Shown here in pieces: positions 1 to 10,057 of a stretch of DNA of 64,000 nt. The notes beneath the pieces are model-generated. The model had not been told where the DNA came from. It was given only the letters and a program-made list of their open reading frames with translations, and ran no database searches. The stretch is taken from NCBI GenBank assembly GCA_930367215.1, contig OV884056.1, positions 126,664,053 to 126,728,052 on the forward strand. The letters are read 5' to 3'. How positions within the stretch are numbered: the first letter of the stretch is position 1; the number at the start of each line of letters is the position of its first letter. Position numbers and translations under genes: made by a program. The stretch comes from Pollenia angustigena. Its lineage: Eukaryota; Arthropoda; Insecta; Diptera; Polleniidae.

Positions 1-320
1 CATAATACTTTGTGAGATAGAAATCTAATGAGTTTTGTTGCGACTGTCAAAAAATCTAATGTAACATGACAGTTTGTGTTCACACCATCTCACAAAGTAT
101 AAACACTCACACATGAAATAAAATGCAACCCTGATCCAATGAAAAGTATTATTGTTTTGAAATTTTTCAAAAAACGATGAAGTCGTATGGGATGTCAAAC
201 TTTTTTCTTAATACTTGTCATTTTCGTGACACATTGCATTCACACTATCACACTTTGTCATATTACTTGAGTTTTTGACATGTATTAATACAAAGTATAA
301 TAGTGTAATCTAGCCTTAAG
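1..320. other. A+T-rich flank, no gene
   Basis: No convincing coding sequence is visible. CTTTGTGAGAT at 8-18 is matched by its inverse at 87-97, and related CTTTGT motifs recur near 250 and 290. This could be the edge of a small inverted-repeat element that begins before the window, but I cannot define its ends. Confidence 0.4.
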
Positions 321-1741
321 AAATACAACAAAATTTGTATAACTTTGATTAGATGTTGCCTCTGATCCTCATCTTTGGTGATTTTTTCATGGTAATCTTG
401 GATAGCTTAATTCCTCTTTCTTTATTTTTAGGTTCCCAGTTATATATATTGCCCTTCGATATTCGGGTAAATCATTTCATAAACTTGGCTCTAAATCTGC
501 AGAAATTTTATAAGTTTCATAGTATTCTTGTAGAACAATTCCTCCAGAAGAAATTAGAATTAGCTCTGCTGATGAGTCATTCGAGTATTTGATGTTTAAG
601 CTTAAGCTTTTAAGGAATTTCTTCATCTTCATCCAGAATATCTTCTGAGACATTAACTTCCATCCTCGTAATAAGCTTGGCTTTAGTTTAAAAAACTATT
701 ATGTCGTCGAATAACGAAAAACTTACACATTCTTCATTTAAATAATAAAGATGGTTAAGAAATTTTGTTATTGCTTTATCTGCCATATTTTGGTAAATTT
801 TTTGTAATTTTCCAAATTTCTCAAGAATTCAGTGTAATTCAAAGGAGCTTCGTCTGCTTTATCAGCATTAAACCAGAATTGTGGAAAGCACTTAACAACA
901 AATCCAGCAGCTTCAATTAAACCTTTAACTTCAATTTCGGTAAACGGAGAAAATTGTTTCGAAAAATAAGTATTTTCAAACAATAAATGGACTTTGCCAT
1001 CCATCTGGCTATATGCATAGCTCCAGGTTTCGTAAATTTAATGCCTTTTAGCGGACTTCCTCCTTAGAATATTATTATTATATTATTATCAGTTCTAAAA
1101 ATTTCTTTAAATCATTGCGTACAAAGTCTTCTAATAGTTTGTCTTTTGCAAACCTTAAAATGTTATCTTCGTTACCATCTAAAATTTCATTGAATTTTGA
1201 ATATGACAATCCTGTCAAAAAACCATCCCGTGACTTTTTGCTAGTTTTAAATTATTTTTATCAGTATTTGCAGAGCATTGCACTTTTTTATGTTATTTAC
1301 CCATTATTAAAAATAAAAAATTAGCATTAACTTTAACCCAATATAAAATGGGCTAATGTTCTTAAGTTTGTTTAATGAACTTATATTTCAAAAAAGAAAA
1401 ACTTGCTGAATATAAAGTTTGGTATGCGTTTAAAAATCGGGTAACTTTGACCCTTCTAAGCTCAGAAGGATTAATTTTTCCAAAACATATTCACAAAATA
1501 TGTATTCTAATCACCCTTCATAAAATTAATGAAACATTTTCGTGCCAATAAAAGAACAACCAAGAAAATTAATAATAAAAATATAGAATTTAATTTAATT
1601 TGACCTTTGACCTCTTTGGGGCAGTACTTAAAGTGATCCGATATTGATGAAATTTTTACCAGTTACATTTTAGACCAATCGATACAATATTCCGCCTGGG
1701 CATTTGCGAAAATCGAAAGTATAAATTTCGGTGCCGCCCTA
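321..1741 (-). mobile_element. DNA transposon with long TIRs, copy A (left end outside window)
   Basis: Positions 321-1440 match 57725-58790 in the same orientation. Positions about 1480-1741 match 57038-57300 in inverted orientation, so each copy shows one arm of a terminal inverted repeat of roughly 250 bp. The right terminus reads TAGGGCGGCAC on the minus strand. It is followed by an octamer, ATTTCCAT at 1742-1749, which also borders copy C at 57030-57037. An 8-bp target duplication and TAGGG ends fit hAT-like or P-like superfamilies, but I cannot assign the class. The element has inserted into the LINE at 1750-2806. The coding remnant is on the minus strand. Confidence 0.7.
768..1075 (-). 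pseudogene. fragment of a multicopy transposon-encoded protein
   Basis: One minus frame gives KFTKPGAMHIARWMAKSIY followed by LKI..FR. After a frameshift the next frame continues as FTEIEVKGLIEAAGF and ends near LENYKK (ORF 768-1004, 78 aa). The PGAMH.ARWMAK.IY.LKI motif resembles a protein family scattered in insect genomes whose biochemical role I do not know. Its place inside a long-TIR element suggests a transposase, which is inference. Two further copies lie at 4812-5048 and 58170-58406 with the same frameshift region, so the break predates the copying or is shared by the family. It is too short and broken to function. Confidence 0.5.
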
Positions 1742-1749
1742 ATTTCCAT

Positions 1750-2806
1750 TTACTTTTACAATCAACCGCTGTGTTAAATTTGTTATAATAATACATAGAT
1801 TTATCATGTCTTATCCTCGAAACAACCCTTTTCCTCGCCAAACGATACTCACTTTGTAGATCAGGTGTCTTGTACCTTCTCCACATGTAGTATAGACGGT
1901 CACGTTGTCTTATTATCAGTTTCGTCTCATTTCCAAACCATGGCCTACTTCTATTTTTGATTATCTTATTTTTTATTGGCACATGCTTGTTATAAATTTG
2001 CAGTATTGAGTTATTAACAAACGTAAGCTTCACATCCACTGATGGCAAACAAAAAATTTGTTCCCAATCAACGTTATTAAGATCGTGCTGCAAATATATT
2101 GGACTTATAATGTTGAAATCTCTGAACCTGTACATTTGAATTCCCTTTTCCGTTATAAATTTATAGCATATAAAAATCAAATCGTGTTTTGAAAAGGTTT
2201 CCGCTTGTTACTTACAAAAACTAGGTCAAGTAATGTGCTGTTTGTGGTTGAAAAGTATGTAGGCCTGGAAGTGTTTACAGCAGATAAATCAAATGAATGC
2301 AATTAAAATCACCAGTAAAAATAACCTCCGTGTACAGAAAAATGTTCCAATTTGTCAATAAGTGTGTCCAATTTCATATACCTATCCGGTCTATAAACAC
2401 CATGAAAATTTACTTCATAAAAAATTAATTCAATATCACCGGGTTCATTATGTAAACAGATAAGTTTACATGAGATATTATTCCTAATGCAAATAGCTAC
2501 ACCTCCACCATTACTTTGCCTATCCGATCGAGAGATTCGATAACCGTCTACTTTATAAATACTGTCGTTTATTTCCGGTATAAACCATGTTTCAGAAACA
2601 CATATAGCATCAATACCTGAACTCTCAAATAGGGAACGAAATTTATCAAGTTTCGGCAAAAGGCTTTGGGCATTTATGTGACATATGTTAAAGCCCTGAT
2701 GCTGATTAGCCAAGATACGAATCATGTTGTAATTACTGTCTCTAGAACCAACTTGGTTAAAAGACAAATTTATCATATTTACTGAGTGCAACGCATTAAG
2801 ATTCAT
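1750..2806 (-). pseudogene. LINE ORF2, endonuclease and linker half (copy 1)
   Basis: This is an apurinic-type endonuclease of a non-LTR retrotransposon, which would nick target DNA. The minus ORF 2309-2806 shows NICHINAQSLLPKL, then AICVSETWF and GGGVAICIRNN, the usual N-terminal endonuclease motifs. After frame breaks near 2200-2310, the ORF at 2180 and below carries the linker: PWF, RQRDRLYYMWRRYK, then a K.MYYYNKF segment ending in SKWK. Here the DNA transposon cuts it off. The missing downstream part, starting YIREIGIND, is found at 57029 on the same strand 55 kb away. Shorter copies of the 5' part lie at 7616-8025 and 19386-19963. Not functional. Confidence 0.85.
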
Positions 2807-2943
2807 AAGTATATGAAGTAGAAAGTATGTTAAATATTTTAATGCAATTTTGACAGCAAAAATAAAATGAGGGATAATATTTTAATTGAAAAATTAGTTG
2901 ATAATCATTAAATTGTAATAAATAATTTAATTGAAAAATACAA

Positions 2944-3834
2944 ATTACGTAAATTTGTTGCGAGAAGAGTAGTACCAGCAACAATTATATCAGATAATGC
3001 AAAAACATTTAAGCGAGTTGATTTAGAGCTTAGAAAACTTGAAGAGTTATTAAAGTCTAACGATGTTCAAAATATGGCAGCCCATTAGAATATTTCATGG
3101 AAATTTATACCAGAACGAGCGGCATGTGGGGCGGATTTTGGGAGCGTCTAATAAGAAGCGTTAAGAATTGTTTAAAAGCGGCTATTGGAAAAGCAAAATT
3201 ATCGATAGATGACCTTACAACTCTGTTAGCGGAAGTTGATAGCGTCGTTAATGCTAGACCAATTACTTATGTCACCAAGGACTATAATGATTTGCAGCCT
3301 TTGTCTCCATCAATTTTTGTAACTAATTGTAAATGTATCTTATCTTCCCCACATACTAAACATGACCAGCCAGCAACAGCAAAATCATGGTCTTTACGAC
3401 AGTCATTAATAAAAAGTTATATGAAGCGTTCGCGTACTGAATATTTGTGTCAGCTTAGTTCCATACATCACAACAAAACCGATTTATCCAAGAGTGTTAA
3501 AGTGAGTGACGTCGTCTTACTGAATGAGGATAATAAGCCGAGGTTATTATGGCGACTAGCCGTGATTCATCAAACGTACCAATGTAGAGATGGCCGAATA
3601 CGAGCGTTTGACGTACGACTTCAGAACCAGCAAATACTGAAAAGGCCTATCCAGCTCCTGTAGGAGGATGTAGAAAATCATTCTTAAATTTTCAATAACC
3701 CTGTTGAATTCCTGTATTTAAAAATAATTAACTCAGTTACTATTCCTTTTTTTCTCATATTCTTCTCTGGAATATTACTTTATATAATAACTTTGTACAT
3801 AATAGAACTGTCATAAAATTCCTAGCCTAAGTAT
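2944..3834 (+). pseudogene. BEL/Pao-type integrase C-terminal part and LTR start, block 1
   Basis: The frame from 2944 reads KLRKFVARRVVPATIISDNA, which holds the second catalytic Asp of a retroviral-type integrase (SDNAKTF). An in-frame stop follows at MAAH, and a one-base frameshift near 3120 leads into ORF 3097-3663 (188 aa), where GGFWERLIRSVK supplies the catalytic Glu. The tail (PRLLWRL....DGRIRAF..R) is typical of BEL/Pao integrases. After the stop comes a purine-rich tract, and TGTAGAAAATC at 3669 probably starts the 3' LTR. The upstream gag, protease and RT are missing. The same fragment recurs in blocks 2 and 3, so it is a passenger of the composite repeat. Confidence 0.85.
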
Positions 3835-4221
3835 AATAGATGTCTTCGCAATATTTTAAGAATATGGTGGCCTCAAATAATAACTAACGAAAATCTGCTA
3901 CTAAGAACTAATCAACTAAAGATTGAAAGCGAAATAAAGAAACGTAAATATGGATGGTTGGGGCACACACTAAGGAAAGAAAGATCCGAGGTCCCACATG
4001 CAGCACTTGAGTGGAACCCACAGGTGTATCGAAGCGTCGGCCGACCGAAAACATCTTGGAGGAATACAGTGGCCAAGGAAACAAGTAAATCCTACAATCA
4101 GTTGCGATACATAGCTAGGGAGAGGGAAGACTGGAAGATATATGTAAAAAACATTTGTAAATAGACTAAGTTCTAATTAAAATTTGTTAATGAATTGTAA
4201 TTAATGAACATGTCTTAATAA
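3835..4221 (+). mobile_element. 5'-truncated LINE 3' end, RTE-like
   Basis: An insertion of 387 bp is present in block 1 but absent from the same site in blocks 2 and 3. It is flanked by the 7-bp direct repeat TAAGTAT at 3828-3834 and 4222-4228. The translated tail reads YGWLGHTLRKE, then GRPKTSWRNTV, then REREDWKIYVKNICK and a stop at about 4164. The WLGH.LRK...RGRPK..W pattern is characteristic of the C-terminus of RTE-type and related reverse transcriptases. Only the last 100 or so codons remain, as expected from 5' truncation during target-primed reverse transcription. The 3' tail is A+T-rich without a long poly-A. Confidence 0.75.
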
Positions 4222-4267
4222 TAAGTATGTATAATAATAATAATTTCAAAAAATAAAAGTAATAAAT

Positions 4268-4557
4268 TGTAACGACACGTTTTCCGCTGGTTGCTGGGGT
4301 AGACTCAGCGGCGTATTTATGTTTTGTCGGCTTAGTGGTGATGGTGCTGGCCCTTGGTTCGGCAACAGAGAAAATGGTAGACAACGGTAGCGCTGCGCGT
4401 GTGTGTGTGTGGGTGAGCGTGTCTTGACGCGCTCTCTCCCGTACTCGTGAGCGAACGCTCTGATGGTAGTCAATACTAATATCGTGAGGTTCACCACTCC
4501 CGATAGTACTATACGGACTGCCCCCAGCGGTGAATGGAAGGTCGTAACTAATATTGA
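4268..4557 (-). repeat. Ty3/Gypsy LTR, outer part, block 1
   Basis: The plus-strand boundary TGTAACGACACG is the inverse of the end of the minus-strand LTR. Homologous starts occur at 18226 and 21054. Relative to those copies, this one lacks about 70 bp after the AGCGG near 4310. At 4557 the LTR breaks into a 615-bp copy of the window-start transposon and resumes at 6223. The ORF 4187-4582 across it is only LTR sequence read in one frame. Confidence 0.75.
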
Positions 4558-5172
4558 GTTTCATAGTATTCTTGTAGAACAATTCCTCCAGAAGAAATTA
4601 GAATTAGCTCTGCTGATGAGTCATTCGAGTATTTGATGTTTAAGCTTAAGCTTTTAAGGAATTTCTTCATCTTCATCCAGAATATCTTCTGAGACATTAA
4701 CTTCCATCCTCGTAATAAGCTTGGCTTTAGTTTAAAAAACTATTATGTCGTCGAATAACGAAAAACTTACACATTCTTCATTTAAATAATAAAGATGGTT
4801 AAGAAATTTTGTTATTGCTTTATCTGCCATATTTTGGTTAATTTTTTGTAATTTTCCAAATTTCTCAAGAATTCAGTGTCATTCAAAGGAGCTTCGTCTG
4901 CTTTATCAGCATTAAACCAGAATTGTGGAAAGCACTTAACAACAAATCCAGCAGCTTCAATTAAACCTTTAACTTCAATTTCGGTAAACGGAGAAAATTG
5001 TTTCGAAAAATAAGTATTTTCAAACAATAAATGGACTTTGCCATCCATCTGGCTATATGCATAGCTCCAGGTTTCGTAAATTTAATGCCTTTTAGCGGAC
5101 TTCCTCCTTAGAATATTATTATTATATTATTATCAGTTCTAAAAATTTCTTTAAATCATTGCGTACAAAGTC
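4558..5172 (-). mobile_element. 615-bp copy of transposon copy A (copy B)
   Basis: This stretch is nearly identical to 514-1128, including total length (615 bp each). It includes the 78-aa fragment at 4812-5048, which differs from the left copy by only a few residues (NDTEF against NYTEF, KKLTK against KKFTK). It has neither transposon terminus. Both joins show short microhomology (AG at the left, TCT at the right). That looks more like a templated patch from the neighbouring copy than a transposition event. Confidence 0.7.
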
Positions 5173-6222
5173 TAGAGGATTCTAGTTCGGAATCTAATGA
5201 AAGCCTGTTTTCGGTGAATGATGATACAGATCTCGATTTCAACTTTGCTGATGATTCATCTGAAGATCAAATTGCTGTAGAGTGTCATGAAGAAGAACAC
5301 ATCGATTTGAGCTACGACCAATTAAATCCAGTGGAATGCTCAAATAAAACTAATGTAAAAACGTTGGGATTTGTTGGCAAAATAAATGAGAAAGATGGCA
5401 AAAACCATAACGTCAGCTTTTTAAAGAAGAAGCCAGGTTCTTTTAAGTTTTTTTTATCCTGATAAAGAAGATTAGTGGTTTATAAATGGCATAGAAATAA
5501 AGGCTAAGCTTTCAACACCAGTACACCAACCTGGAACATCGAGGACAGCTGGGATGATGAATTTTGACTTCGATTTCTCTAAATTTAAAATGGGTTAGAT
5601 AAAAAGACAACTAATTTAATTTTGTAAATGAATGTGATTTATATTTTTCTGTGAAGTCCTTGAAAAGAGTAATTTTTGTGAATTTTAGTTCCTATCGATA
5701 CCTAACGTATTTTTTCTGTTTAAGTTTGCTACTTTTTTACGTACCTTAATTTAAAAAAAGTTATTTTTAAGCTGAAGTCTCGTTTTTATGTTTTTAAGTT
5801 TATTTATATGCCTTAATAATATAAAACTCATTTGTGAACTGAATTTTTTATTTTTAAATGTTAATGGGTATTATATATATTAACTTTGTTTCTTAATAAA
5901 AAAATCTAATTAATTTTATAAAAAAATAGAACTATTTATCGTATTTTTGTACATAAACGCTTAAAGAAAAAATTGCGTTCAAAGCTGCCCCAGCCTAGTT
6001 CAAAGCTGCCCCGTATCGGGGGCACATTTGAACACAATGACTTCATCCATTAAAAAATAAATAAAAATTTAAACCGAACTTAAAATAAGTTACTTGTATA
6101 CGCAAACTATAGTTTATTTCCATACACATTAGTTGAGTTATGTAAAAAGTTAATAATTAAAAAAAATTAATTTTTATGAGGCTTGAAAGCAAAAAGTGTT
6201 CAAAGGTGCCCCCCTCTCCCTA
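5173..6222 (+). pseudogene. 3' part of a DNA transposon, possibly pogo/Tigger-like
   Basis: A plus frame from 5173 reads LEDSSSESNESLFSV and an acidic stretch, then VSFLKKKPGSFKFF. After a frameshift near 5455 it continues YPDKED.WFINGIEIKAKLS, then RTAGMMNF, and stops near 5598. A basic VSFLKK core, a short aromatic patch and an R...F ending resemble the C-terminus of some pogo/Tigger-type DDE transposases, but this is weak. The rest is noncoding A+T-rich sequence. Near its end, TGCCCC motifs (5985-6022) precede a terminus-like CACCTTTGAACA inverse at about 6195-6222. The element is truncated on the left. Confidence 0.4.
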
Positions 6223-6804
6223 CAATACGGACTGCCCTCAGCGCTGAATGGAAGGTCGTAACTAATTTTGACGTGTGGTTCACCGCTCCCGAGAATATTA
6301 ACACACCCCCCGTATAGCTAACCAATGCAGTCCACAATATTATTGTGAGGTTGACCTCTCACCCTAATATTATTTAGTGTCTAGACTGAGTAATTTAAGC
6401 ACTACTGCAGACGTGGCACCACTATCGTAAGTAGATCTTAACTCACTCAAGTCTGTCAACTGACTGACCCTTATCCATCGATGTGCGGTCTTTTATACTC
6501 ATGGCGTCGTACACACACAAGCAATACACACACATGCCAGCCGCCAACACAGAACAGCTGTCGCTAATCAGTGCTGTATACCCGCGGTGGTGTCAGCTCC
6601 CTCACTACATATCCGTTAAATTCAAACCGAATTACAAATGATACTAAATACAAAATAACTAAATCAAACAAAATCCAACTTTAATACAAAATAACTAAAT
6701 AAAAAACTTTTTACAAACAAATAAATACATACAATTCAATCTCATACTTAAAACTAAAAATGTTGGTGCGACCAAAACGAACCCTGGTGACTTTGGTCGT
6801 CACA
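6223..6804 (-). repeat. Ty3/Gypsy 3' LTR, inner part, block 1
   Basis: LTR sequence resumes here. It repeats about 48 bp already seen at 4508-4555 (CGGACTGCC.C.CAGCG followed by GAATGGAAGGTCGTAACTAA). It runs to GGTCGTCACA at 6804, so the minus-strand LTR begins TGTGACGACC and ends GTCGTTACA. Combining copies, the intact LTR would be roughly 0.9 kb. It is the only copy in the window that still joins the internal region correctly. Confidence 0.8.
6490..6497 (-). promoter_or_regulatory. putative TATA box of the Gypsy LTR
   Basis: The minus strand reads TATAAAAG about 310 bp inside the LTR start. The same octamer is kept at 18797-18804 in block 2. Its position at a likely U3/R boundary fits an LTR promoter. 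Activity is inferred. Confidence 0.5.
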
Positions 6805-6821
6805 CTGCCTCCTCCCCTCCG
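6805..6821 (-). other. polypurine tract of the Gypsy element
   Basis: The minus strand shows CGGAGGGGAGGAGGCAG directly before the LTR start TGTGACGACC. This is the usual plus-strand primer of an LTR retrotransposon and fixes the LTR boundary at 6804/6805. Confidence 0.8.
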
Positions 6822-6828
6822 AATTATT

Positions 6829-7575
6829 TTAGGGGCGCAGCCAGGTTATCTTCGGGATGCGGCCTGGCGCCATTACGATCCGATACCGTTGACCCTTGTG
6901 CGTCCGTACAAACCTGGTACGAGATAGGCCGCCGGGGTTAGAATTGACCTGCCTGGCCTCGCGACGGATAGGGCTTGGCAGCTGCGACAGCCTTATATTG
7001 CGGGGGCTGATGGGGATTGGTGGAGTGTAGGATCTCCCGGAGGGAGTGGACACTGCTGTAGCGGAGGACGATGTTGACGTGGATGCGGGTGATGACTCAG
7101 TTGATGACGTTCTGGTGGTAGCTGAGGGTGATGATGGAGTCGCTGACCCATTGGTGGTGGAGGCGGGTGATGACGCAGCCTCTGGTGCATTTGTTGTGGG
7201 TGAGGGTTGATACAACATTGTTGGTGATGCTACCCGTGACCTTGTTGGTGGGGAGAATTCGAGCCTTCCCCTGTCGGAGTGCCGTGGACAAGGTGGCTGG
7301 GAATAATACGTCGCCATATACTCTCGACCGGGGGTCCTGGGAATACCTGTCTCCGAGGCTGCGGTCGGACTCGGATAATTGGGGAACACACTGTTTGCAG
7401 CCGATGTGGATTCAGGCGGTGGCCCAATCTTAGGTGAGAAGTTTATTCCAGGCACCAATAATTTCATTCGCCACACCCTCTCGTAACAACGGAAACCCAT
7501 ATACCGATACTGGTGATCTTCAACTTCCCACGACCCCAGTCCTTGCCGACGTTTAGGTGTAGGCGGACGGATCAT
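6829..7575 (-). pseudogene. Ty3/Gypsy polyprotein C-terminal tail, block 1
   Basis: This 248-aa minus ORF follows the integrase in the element it comes from; the same region is attached to integrase at 21621-23450. It begins RPPTPKRRQGLGSWE, has an aromatic patch YRYMGFRCYERVW, then a long Pro/Ser/Thr/Ala-rich low-complexity stretch (residues about 95-190). It ends with a basic segment, RFVRTHKGQRYRIVMAPG, and a stop just before the polypurine tract. The function of this tail is not known to me; post-integrase tails in some Gypsy elements take part in targeting. The integrase and upstream domains are missing. At its 5' end it joins a LINE fragment. Confidence 0.7.
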
Positions 7576-7615
7576 CTAAGGATGATGAGGAGTGCATAGA
7601 GGGTGGTGAGGGGGT

Positions 7616-8025
7616 TGAAAATGAAAATTTACGTCATAAAAAATTAATTCAATATCACCGGGTTCATTATGTAAACAGATAAGTTTACATGAGATATTAT
7701 TCCTTATGTAAATAGCTACACCTCCACCATTACTTTGTCTATCCGATCTAGAGATTCGATAACCATCTTCTTTATAAATATTGTCGTTTATTTCCGGTAT
7801 AAACCATGTTTCAGAAACACATATAGCATCAATACCTGAACTCTCAAATAGGAAACGAAACTCATCAAGATTCGGCAAAAGGCTTTGGGCATTTATGTGA
7901 CATATGTTAAAGCACTGATGCTGATTAGCCAAGATACGAATCATGTTGTAATTACTGTCTCTAGAACCAACTTGATTAAAAGACAAATTTGTCATATTTA
8001 CTGAGTGCAACGCATTAAGATTCAT
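7616..8025 (-). pseudogene. LINE endonuclease fragment, block 2
   Basis: A second copy of the LINE endonuclease N-terminus (NICHINAQSLLPNLDEFR, then AICVSETWF and GGGVAIYIRNN), about 136 codons. It is fused at 7616 to the Gypsy tail, so the ORF 7576-8025 runs out of the LINE into Gypsy sequence at its end. Its 5' flank (8026-8160) is the same A+T-rich spacer found at 2807-2943 and 19964-20100. All three therefore descend from one composite junction. Confidence 0.8.
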
Positions 8026-8159
8026 AAGTATATGAAGTAAAAAGTATGTTAAATATTTTAATGCAATTTTGACAGCAAAAATAAAATGAGGGATAATATT
8101 TTAATTGAAAAATTAGTTGATAATCATTAAATTGTAATAAAAAATTTAATTGAAAAAGA

Positions 8160-8247
8160 CAAATTACGTAAATTTGTTGCGAGAAGAGGAGTACCAGCAA
8201 CAATTATATCAGATAATGCAAAAACATTTAAGCGAGTTGATTAAGAG
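8160..8247 (+). pseudogene. BEL/Pao integrase fragment, block 2, left of the BEL insertion
   Basis: The frame reads LRKFVARRGVPATIISDNAK up to KRVD and is then cut by the full-length BEL element. It continues at 16694. The last five bases, AAGAG (8243-8247), are the target duplication. Confidence 0.8.
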
Positions 8248-8745
8248 TGTCTAAATTAGCACAAAGAATTTAATTTCTTCATTATTTTTCTTTTTATTAT
8301 AATGTTTCTTTTATTTTATACGATTATTCTAATTTTTATGAATTTACCCTGTCTTCTCCTAACAATTATTTAAATTAGTCCCAAATGTAAAAGAATATTT
8401 ATAATTTCTTTGTATCCTAAATACTTATAAACCCTGAATTGTTCGTTAAGTTAAGTGAAACAAATGAAATGTGAAACATTACTTTGTAAAACGGCCTTCG
8501 CGGCAACATAAAAGAAAAAATAAAAGTCACTTTTGGATTATCACTCAATTGGTAAGCATCTCTTGCTTTTTTACTTTAATTTGTTAAGCTCTCGCTTTTT
8601 TATTTCTTAAACTGATTCCCTCAATTTTCTTTTGTTTCGTTTCCCTACAAATATTTTCGGCTGGACTTACAATTTCTCACATCCTGAGAAATTCTAAGTC
8701 TAAAAGGATTACCCAAAACCCTTTTGGCCTCCAATAAATTATACA
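8248..8745 (+). repeat. 5' LTR of the BEL element
   Basis: It begins TGTCTAAATTAGCAC and ends ATTATACA. The 3' copy at 16195-16693 differs at only a handful of positions (for example ACCCTGTC against ACCCTTTC, and one extra A before the terminal CA). TG...CA ends and target duplications outside both LTRs confirm the boundaries. Confidence 0.95.
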
Positions 8746-9143
8746 CTGGGACTAATTAATTTGATACCCAAATAAAAGTTAAAATTTATTTATGCAGCAT
8801 TAAAGCGATCCTTGCTTTTTAGTGAAAATTTATTTCTCGCAGACACTTAGCACTAATTAATTTATTACTTAAATTAAAGTTAAAATTAATTTATGCAGCA
8901 TAAAAGCGATCCTTGCTTTTTAATGAAAATTTCTTTTTCTCATACACTGGGACTAATTAATTTGTTACCCAAATAAAAGTAAAAATTTATTTATGCAGCA
9001 TTAAAGCGATCCTTACTTTTTAGTGAAAATTTATTTCTCTCATACACTTAGCACATATTAATTTATTACGTAAATTAAAATAAAAATTAATTTATCTAGC
9101 ATAAAAGCGATCCTTGCTTTTTAATGAAAATCTTTTTTTTTCT
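8743..9143 (+). repeat. tandem repeat in the BEL leader, 4 units of about 100 bp
   Basis: Units start near 8744, 8844, 8944 and 9044. Units 1 and 3 open CACTGGGACTAATTAATTTG and units 2 and 4 open CACTTAGCAC.. so the array is a 200-bp dimer repeated twice. Each unit contains TTTATGCAGCATTAAAGCGATCC or a close variant (shared core GCAGCAT.AAAGCGATCC). The first unit overlaps the end of the LTR, where a primer-binding site would be expected. I did not find a convincing tRNA match there. Confidence 0.85.
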
Positions 9144-9349
9144 TACCTAACAATATGTATAATCAAGAATAGGCACATAATACCGAAGTTATTTTTGATT
9201 ATAACGTACAATACTGATGAATATACACATAACTTTCTAAATTTAATTAATCCCTTTCTGAATTGGGTGAATCTGGTGAAAATTAAAAATAGTCACGCTT
9301 TAATAAATTACAAAACGCTAGTTGCATTCCACGGTTAGTAATAGGCTGG

Positions 9350-9770
9350 AAAAAATGATAATATTAAAAATCCAAATTACAAAGGATTTTTCTCTTTGAA
9401 ATTCGAATTAAAATACCGCTACAATCCAAATCGCAAAGATTGTTCTATTACAAATTCGAATTAAAATCCAAATTACAAAGGATTTTTCTATTTAAAATTC
9501 GAATTAAAATACCGCTACAATCCAAATCGCAAAGGATTGTTTTGTTACAAATTCCAATTAACATCAGAATTGCAAAGGATTGTTCTATTACAAATTCGAA
9601 TTAACATCAAAATTACAAAGGATTTTTCTGTTTAAAATTCGAATTAACAATCCAAATTACAGGGGAAATTGATAGTTAAAATTCGAATTAACATACAAAG
9701 TATTTTTCGATTTTCAAATTAATACCGCTACAATCCAAATTATAGAGGATTTTTCTATTTCAAATTTTTT
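9350..9770 (+). repeat. second tandem repeat in the BEL leader, units of 50-60 bp
   Basis: The motifs CCAAATTACAAAGGATTTTT and AAATTCGAATTAA alternate with ACCGCTACAATCCAAATCGC for seven to eight irregular units. No coding potential is seen. Together with the 100-bp array it makes up much of the leader between LTR and gag. Such repeats in retrotransposon leaders can bind insulator or transcription factors, but nothing here shows that. Confidence 0.8.
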
Positions 9771-10057
9771 CCTGGGGTACAATAACATTGTAGTTCATTG
9801 GATTCAAATCTCAAGGCGTCGATTTAAAACGGGGCTATAACTCGGGCATTACGGACTATTTAGGGGGCTTACGGCCACAGCTTTAAATTTTTTTTAATTG
9901 CAACTTTCGCGGACTTACGCAATTTTTGTCGCAGTTTTTATAAACGAAAAAGCTTTTCTGCAAGTGGGGAAAGTTAAACAAAATTAAAATAATCTGAAAC
10001 AAGATTAATTTTTAGTACTCGGGTTGAGAAATCTTTTGGTCGGTAGACTTAGCGTTT

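Noticed and set aside
87..320. MITE at the window start
   Set aside because: Short inverted CTTTGTGAGAT motifs exist, but neither ends nor a target duplication could be fixed.
353..592. 79-aa plus ORF with hydrophobic start
   Set aside because: It lies in the noncoding strand of transposon copy A, is broken in copy C and has no protein-like conservation.
2796..2984. 62-aa ORF repeated at 8015 and 19951
   Set aside because: Copies are conserved only because the spacer is part of the composite repeat; no start context or motif.
4187..4582. 131-aa and 83-aa minus ORFs
   Set aside because: Both fall in the Gypsy LTR; equivalents at 18346 and 21177 differ by indels, so no coding constraint.
7128..7433. 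plus ORF opposite the Gypsy tail
   Set aside because: Shadow of the low-complexity minus-strand tail.
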